A stretch of DNA of 6,919 nt from Candidatus Doudnabacteria bacterium (GTDB lineage Bacteria > Patescibacteriota > Doudnabacteria > UBA920 > O2-02-FULL-48-8). This document shows, in pieces, positions 4,622-6,919 of the stretch; position 1 is the first letter of the stretch; every line of letters starts with the position of its first letter. The notes under the pieces were generated by a model, which saw only the letters and a program-made list of their open reading frames with translations, did not search any database and had not been told where the DNA came from. The DNA lies in contig JACQPC010000023.1 in NCBI GenBank assembly GCA_016207695.1, forward strand, positions 1 to 6,919. The letters run 5' to 3'. The position numbers and the translations under genes were made by a program.

Positions 4622-4662
4622 CTGTCATGGACACCAGTCACCCATAGTGGCTGGCATGACAG
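4622..4662 (-). promoter_or_regulatory. Hairpin in the leader of the coiled-coil gene
   Basis: CTGTCATG (4622-4629) pairs perfectly with CATGACAG (4655-4662). Inside, CCAG (4634-4637) pairs with CTGG (4651-4654) and CAC (4639-4641) with GTG (4647-4649), around a TATAG loop. The stem ends one base from the Shine-Dalgarno sequence, so it could affect ribosome access. It may instead be a DNA operator. Confidence 0.5.
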
Positions 4663-4665
4663 CCT

Positions 4666-4694
4666 AGGATAACAAAAAAGCCCCCGGATGTCCA
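4666..4694 (-). promoter_or_regulatory. Possible promoter of the coiled-coil gene
   Basis: TGGACA (4694..4689, 5 of 6) and TATCCT (4671..4666, 4 of 6) are 17 bases apart on the minus strand. The -35 would lie within the terminator stem-loop of the preceding operon. The start would fall near 4659, close to the edge of the leader hairpin. The -10 is poor. Confidence 0.3.
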
Positions 4695-4698
4695 GGGG
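4674..4698 (-). terminator. Intrinsic terminator of the CopC-cupredoxin operon
   Basis: On the minus strand CCCCTGG (4698..4692) pairs with CCGGGGG (4687..4681) around ACAT, with one T-G pair, followed by C and six T (4679..4674). This is a standard rho-independent terminator seven bases after the stop codon of the 44-residue gene. Confidence 0.88.
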
Positions 4699-4705
4699 TT
4701 TAGGA

Positions 4706-4840
4706 TTACTTCTTCCGGTGCTTGAAAAATTCGATTTGGCGCAAGCGCTTTTTGGCCGCAGTCAAAGTCTTATAAGTCCCGAATTTGCGACCAGTCTTTT
4801 CCGACAGCACCACGTATTTATTTTTGAGCTTCTTAATCAT
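4706..4840 (-). CDS. Small basic protein of unknown function (44 residues)
   Basis: This short, strongly basic protein (about 14 Lys/Arg) reads KYVVLSEKTGRKFGTYKTL in the first half and ends in a basic helix with AAKKRLRQIEFFKHRKK. The LGTYKT-like turn followed by a helix with KRLRQIEFFK resembles short hypothetical proteins found in Patescibacteria and some phages; I know of no assigned function. The charge suggests nucleic-acid or ribosome binding, which is inference. The frame is open upstream to 4921, but that part overlaps the 100-residue gene, so the ATG at 4840 is taken, seven bases after that gene's TGA. No strong Shine-Dalgarno sequence is seen, so reinitiation after the upstream stop is likely. 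It is the last gene before the terminator. Confidence 0.75.
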   Translation of the reverse strand: MIKKLKNKYVVLSEKTGRKFGTYKTLTAAKKRLRQIEFFKHRKK

Positions 4841-4847
4841 AAACAGC

Positions 4848-5150
4848 TCAATCCCAAACCTGATAGATTTCGCGTCGGCCAGTAAGATACATCTCGGTAT
4901 AGTGGGACATTTGTTCGGCAACTTTGGGGTCCATGTTGGGATCAGGCTTTCCAGACTTGTATGCTTCCATCATTTTCTCAAAAGCGACCAGGTTTTCCAT
5001 TTCGGTTTCCATGACCACGGTATTGTAGTTCCCCACTAAGTCAGTCATGATTTTCGTCTTCCCGTCTTTGGGAAAAGCGGCTTTCATAAGTTTAGCAAAC
5101 TTGGACGCCTGTCCTGGTTTGCAAGTAAACACTTCACGCACTATAATCAT
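4848..5150 (-). CDS. NIPSNAP/ABM-like small alpha-beta barrel protein
   Basis: The 100-residue product starts MIIVREVFTCKPGQASKFAKLM, a beta strand followed by a helix, then has MTDLVGNYNTVVMETEMENLVAFEKMM and ends in YTEMYLTGRREIYQVWD. This beta-alpha-beta-beta-alpha-beta pattern, with the phrases KPGQA and GRREIYQVW, is typical of the dimeric ferredoxin-like barrels grouped as NIPSNAP or antibiotic-biosynthesis-monooxygenase-like. No catalytic motif is obvious, and the substrate is unknown. The ATG at 5150 is preceded by GGAG at a suitable distance. It lies 19 bases downstream of the CopC-cupredoxin gene and seven bases upstream of the 44-residue gene, so it is probably the middle gene of one operon. 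Fold assignment is moderately sure; function is not. Confidence 0.8.
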   Translation of the reverse strand: MIIVREVFTCKPGQASKFAKLMKAAFPKDGKTKIMTDLVGNYNTVVMETEMENLVAFEKMMEAYKSGKPDPNMDPKVAEQMSHYTEMYLTGRREIYQVWD

Positions 5151-5169
5151 ATTTTTGTCTCCAAATTAA

Positions 5170-5940
5170 TTACTCAACAATAATATTGCCCTGCATAACA
5201 TCGGCATGGGCGCTGCAGTGATAAGGGTAAATGCCGGCTTGCGTAAACACAAGGCTATAATTCTCCCCATTCTTAAGGGCGCGGGAGTTTTGCTCCGGGT
5301 AATAGCTGTGTGCGGGGTGGCTGTCGGTATTCACGTAATGCTCAACTTCATCATCATTGATCCAAGTAACCTTGGTGCCTTTGCTTATAACAATGTCTTT
5401 GGGCTGAAACTTAATTTGTGACATGCGCACTGTTACTTCATTCTGATTTGTTAAACGTTGGTAATTTGCGGCTAGCCCGCGGTCAATGGCGAACTCAAAA
5501 TACCCGTCATGGCAAGACTTGTCCGGCCAGCAAGCGTTATACGACACTTTATAAAGCCCATCCGGAGCTGATTGGTCAAAGTTTCTTCGCATGGAAAGCT
5601 TGTTGGCATCAATGATTTTATTGCCTGTCCCATACTCCTTGCCATCCTGCGTGATATAAATGGCAGAAGGCGCGGTCAAATCAAAGTTAAAGTCCAAAAC
5701 CACATTGATTGACGCTGCGGCCAAAATTGCGCCGTGCGCCGGAGTATTGGATTCATAATGCGCGCTCTTTTTCGGGTTGTTAAAATTAAAGCTTTTTTGA
5801 TCGGCAAAATTTCCCTGATCACTTGCCTGATTGCTTTCAGCCACAGGCGCACTCTTATTTTTATTATCTCTTGCTGTAAAAACAATAATCGCCGCAACTA
5901 TGGCAACTCCCAGAATCCCCCAGCCGATATATTTATTCAT
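5170..5940 (-). CDS. Membrane-anchored CopC-like and cupredoxin fusion protein
   Basis: The 256-residue protein has an N-terminal membrane segment (about 5-21) that would hold it on the outer face of the membrane, then a polar linker to about residue 58. Residues 60-152 look like a CopC domain: AHYESNTPAHGAIL resembles the family's HAxLxxSxPADGA start, and GLYKVSYNACWPD with GYFEFAID matches its last strands. C137 and C143 could form a disulfide. Residues 168-256 form a plastocyanin-type cupredoxin with a full type 1 copper set: H201, C242, H245 and M249 (YPYHCSAHADVM). It should bind copper outside the cytoplasm; whether it carries electrons or handles copper is open. The ATG at 5940 fits the membrane segment, and a strong promoter lies 38 bases upstream. 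It heads the operon with the NIPSNAP-like and 44-residue genes. Confidence 0.88.
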   Translation of the reverse strand: MNKYIGWGILGVAIVAAIIVFTARDNKNKSAPVAESNQASDQGNFADQKSFNFNNPKKSAHYESNTPAHGAILAAASINVVLDFNFDLTAPSAIYITQDGKEYGTGNKIIDANKLSMRRNFDQSAPDGLYKVSYNACWPDKSCHDGYFEFAIDRGLAANYQRLTNQNEVTVRMSQIKFQPKDIVISKGTKVTWINDDEVEHYVNTDSHPAHSYYPEQNSRALKNGENYSLVFTQAGIYPYHCSAHADVMQGNIIVE

Positions 5941-5977
5941 AGGCTTTTTTTAATTCTTCAATATTAATTTTACTTTA

Positions 5978-6007
5978 ATTATACTTAATACCTCGGCGGA
6001 CTGTAAA
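5978..6007 (-). promoter_or_regulatory. Promoter of the CopC-cupredoxin operon
   Basis: On the minus strand TTTACA (6007..6002, 5 of 6) and a perfect TATAAT (5983..5978) are 18 bases apart. The start would fall near 5971, giving an A/T-rich leader of about 30 bases. This is the best ordinary sigma-70-type promoter in the window. Confidence 0.7.
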
Positions 6008-6041
6008 TGCTTAAAATAAATAAATTTAGCTCGTACTTCTT

Positions 6042-6341
6042 TTATGGCCTTATCTCAAGCGAAAAAGTTATATTATCGCCGGCAGATACTTGTTCCTTCT
6101 TTCGCACTTCGACTTTGAGCGGCAAAATGTAGGCTCCGGCTTTTCTATCCAAGAAAATCGAAGTCTTCCAGCTTGTCTTGCCAATAGTCACCGCTACTGG
6201 CAGCGAACCCCAGCCGCGATGCATGTCACCAAACAACTGCTTGATTTTGTCTGATTGCTTTTTCGGCAGAGTTATCAAATGCCAAGGGGCAATACCCGGA
6301 TATACCCACACCTTGGCCCGCGTTTTATAAACAGTTTGCAT
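6042..6341 (-). CDS. DUF1905 domain protein
   Basis: The 99-residue product matches DUF1905, a small beta-barrel domain. Seen: KVWVYPGIAPWHLITLPK (10-27), HRGWGSLPVAVTIGKTSWKTSIF (41-63) and GAYILPLKVEVRKKEQVSAGD (69-89), all in the expected order. Family proteins are small and of unknown function; in other bacteria the domain is often joined to a YdeI-type C-terminal region, which is absent here. The frame is open to a TTG at 6398, but those 19 extra residues overlap the ZIP gene end and do not fit the family, so the ATG at 6341 is taken. No Shine-Dalgarno sequence is seen before it. It lies 47 bases after the ZIP gene stop, possibly in the same transcript. No terminator is evident after it. 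Confidence 0.85.
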   Translation of the reverse strand: MQTVYKTRAKVWVYPGIAPWHLITLPKKQSDKIKQLFGDMHRGWGSLPVAVTIGKTSWKTSIFLDRKAGAYILPLKVEVRKKEQVSAGDNITFSLEIRP

Positions 6342-6356
6342 GTTAACTAGTCGCTT

Positions 6357-6368
6357 ATTCGCGCGAAT
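6357..6368. repeat. 12-base perfect palindrome upstream of the DUF1905 gene
   Basis: ATTCGCGCGAAT is a perfect palindrome in the 47-base gap between the ZIP and DUF1905 genes, 15 bases before the DUF1905 start codon. It could be an operator, but no clear promoter is attached to it. Confidence 0.45.
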
Positions 6369-6388
6369 TAGAGTATTATTTAAGATCA

Positions 6389-6919
6389 CTACTTCCAAAC
6401 GAGTACGATCAGCAAACCAAGAATTAAGCCCAAGGTGCTGGTCTTGTCTTTGACGCGTTTAAGATAACTTATCAATCCGATGTAAAGGAAGGCGCCGGCA
6501 CTCACAAGGCCCAACTGGGCTAAGGTTTGTTCCGAAAAATCCGGCAGTAAGAAATAAAAATACGCAAAACTGGCAAACAACACCCCAACGCCGACCAGAT
6601 CAACTATTACCGATTTTTTATATGAGACACCTTCGCCGCGCAAAATCATGGTGATGGCAAAAAATTCCGGCAGCAGGTGCGCAAGCATGCCCACGGCAAT
6701 CAACAAGCCGATTCTTTTGTCAATGCCAAAGCTTAGCGCCGTGGCCGACCCTTCCAAAAACGAATGGAAGACAAAACCCAAACTCGAGACAATCGCAAAG
6801 CTGCTCTTACTGACCTGATCAGTGAGTTTTTTTAACATAAACCAAAGTATTAACCCAAGCAGAATAAACACGGCTATCTTCGGCAATTCAAAAATCTGGC
6901 GGGCTTGGGGCAAGACGTC
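6389..6919 (-). CDS. ZIP family metal transporter, C-terminal part (5' end cut by window)
   Basis: The last 176 codons of a ZIP-type transporter, which takes divalent metals such as zinc or iron into the cytoplasm. The frame is open to the window edge, so the true start is outside; a TTG at 6913 is not a credible start. About five membrane segments are visible. The two signature helices are present: FHSFLEGSATALSFGID (residues 51-67 of this fragment; H52, E56) and AHLLPEFFAI (80-89; H81, E85), matching the metal-site helices IV and V. The C-terminus is short (ISYLKRVKDK then a last hydrophobic helix). The usual Asn after the helix IV His is Ser here, and the residue after the helix V His is Leu, which bears on the number of metal sites. 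The metal cannot be told from sequence. The DUF1905 gene follows. Confidence 0.88.
   Translation of the reverse strand, partial: DVLPQARQIFELPKIAVFILLGLILWFMLKKLTDQVSKSSFAIVSSLGFVFHSFLEGSATALSFGIDKRIGLLIAVGMLAHLLPEFFAITMILRGEGVSYKKSVIVDLVGVGVLFASFAYFYFLLPDFSEQTLAQLGLVSAGAFLYIGLISYLKRVKDKTSTLGLILGLLIVLVWK

Noticed and set aside
593..4850. Alternative genetic code in which TGA is read as an amino acid
   Set aside because: mraY ends at TGA at its natural family length and is directly followed by a start codon; the 100-residue gene also ends at TGA.
4841..4921. Longer version of the 44-residue protein starting at 4921
   Set aside because: The extra part overlaps the well-supported 100-residue gene in another frame; the ATG at 4840 follows that gene's stop.
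6342..6398. Longer DUF1905 protein starting from a TTG at 6398
   Set aside because: The added residues overlap the ZIP gene end, contain no family similarity, and the palindrome and gap look intergenic.
1..6919. CRISPR array or mobile-element transposase
   Set aside because: No regularly spaced direct repeats and no transposase or integrase motif were seen on either strand.

Overview
The window most resembles a member of the candidate phyla radiation (Patescibacteria, Parcubacteria-like). The reasons are short, tightly packed genes, a minimal peptidoglycan gene set, an N-acyl-D-amino-acid-deacylase-like protein with an NHSD motif instead of HxHxD, and several tiny proteins of uncertain function. 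This placement is an inference from gene content; no rRNA or tRNA gene is present. TGA is used as an ordinary stop (end of mraY, end of the 100-residue protein), so the TGA-recoded lineages are unlikely.

Left part (1-2608, all minus strand). Read from right to left it holds an S11 D-alanyl-D-alanine carboxypeptidase, mraY, and the first 197 codons of a D-aminoacylase-like amidohydrolase that runs off the window. The mraY stop and the amidohydrolase start share a base (TGATG). Together they look like a small peptidoglycan cluster: lipid I synthesis, trimming of terminal D-Ala, and possibly hydrolysis of N-acyl D-amino acids. An extended -10 promoter sits just upstream of mraY.

Middle part (2609-4250). 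Thioredoxin is on the plus strand and appears to be transcribed as a leaderless mRNA. It converges on a minus-strand YeaQ/GlsB-type membrane protein, with a symmetrical terminator between them. Upstream of glsB on the same strand lies a YkuK-like (RNase H-fold) gene, which also has a promoter placed for leaderless transcription. Thioredoxin and ykuK are each followed, at or within one base of the stop codon, by a GC-rich multi-hairpin element. The two elements share ordered blocks in the same orientation relative to the gene they follow. The ribosome binding site of the glsB gene lies inside a predicted 9-bp stem.

Right part (4250-6919, all minus strand). A GC-rich gene of unknown function encodes a coiled-coil protein with a recent-looking heptad duplication. 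Next comes an apparent operon: a membrane-anchored CopC-cupredoxin fusion, a 100-residue NIPSNAP/ABM-like protein and a 44-residue basic protein, ending in a clear terminator. Upstream of that operon are a DUF1905 protein and the C-terminal part of a ZIP metal transporter that is cut by the window edge. ZIP plus the copper-binding fusion give this end a metal-handling flavour, but a functional link is inferred only from proximity.

No CRISPR array, insertion sequence, tRNA or rRNA was seen, and no stretch longer than about 190 bases lacks a gene.
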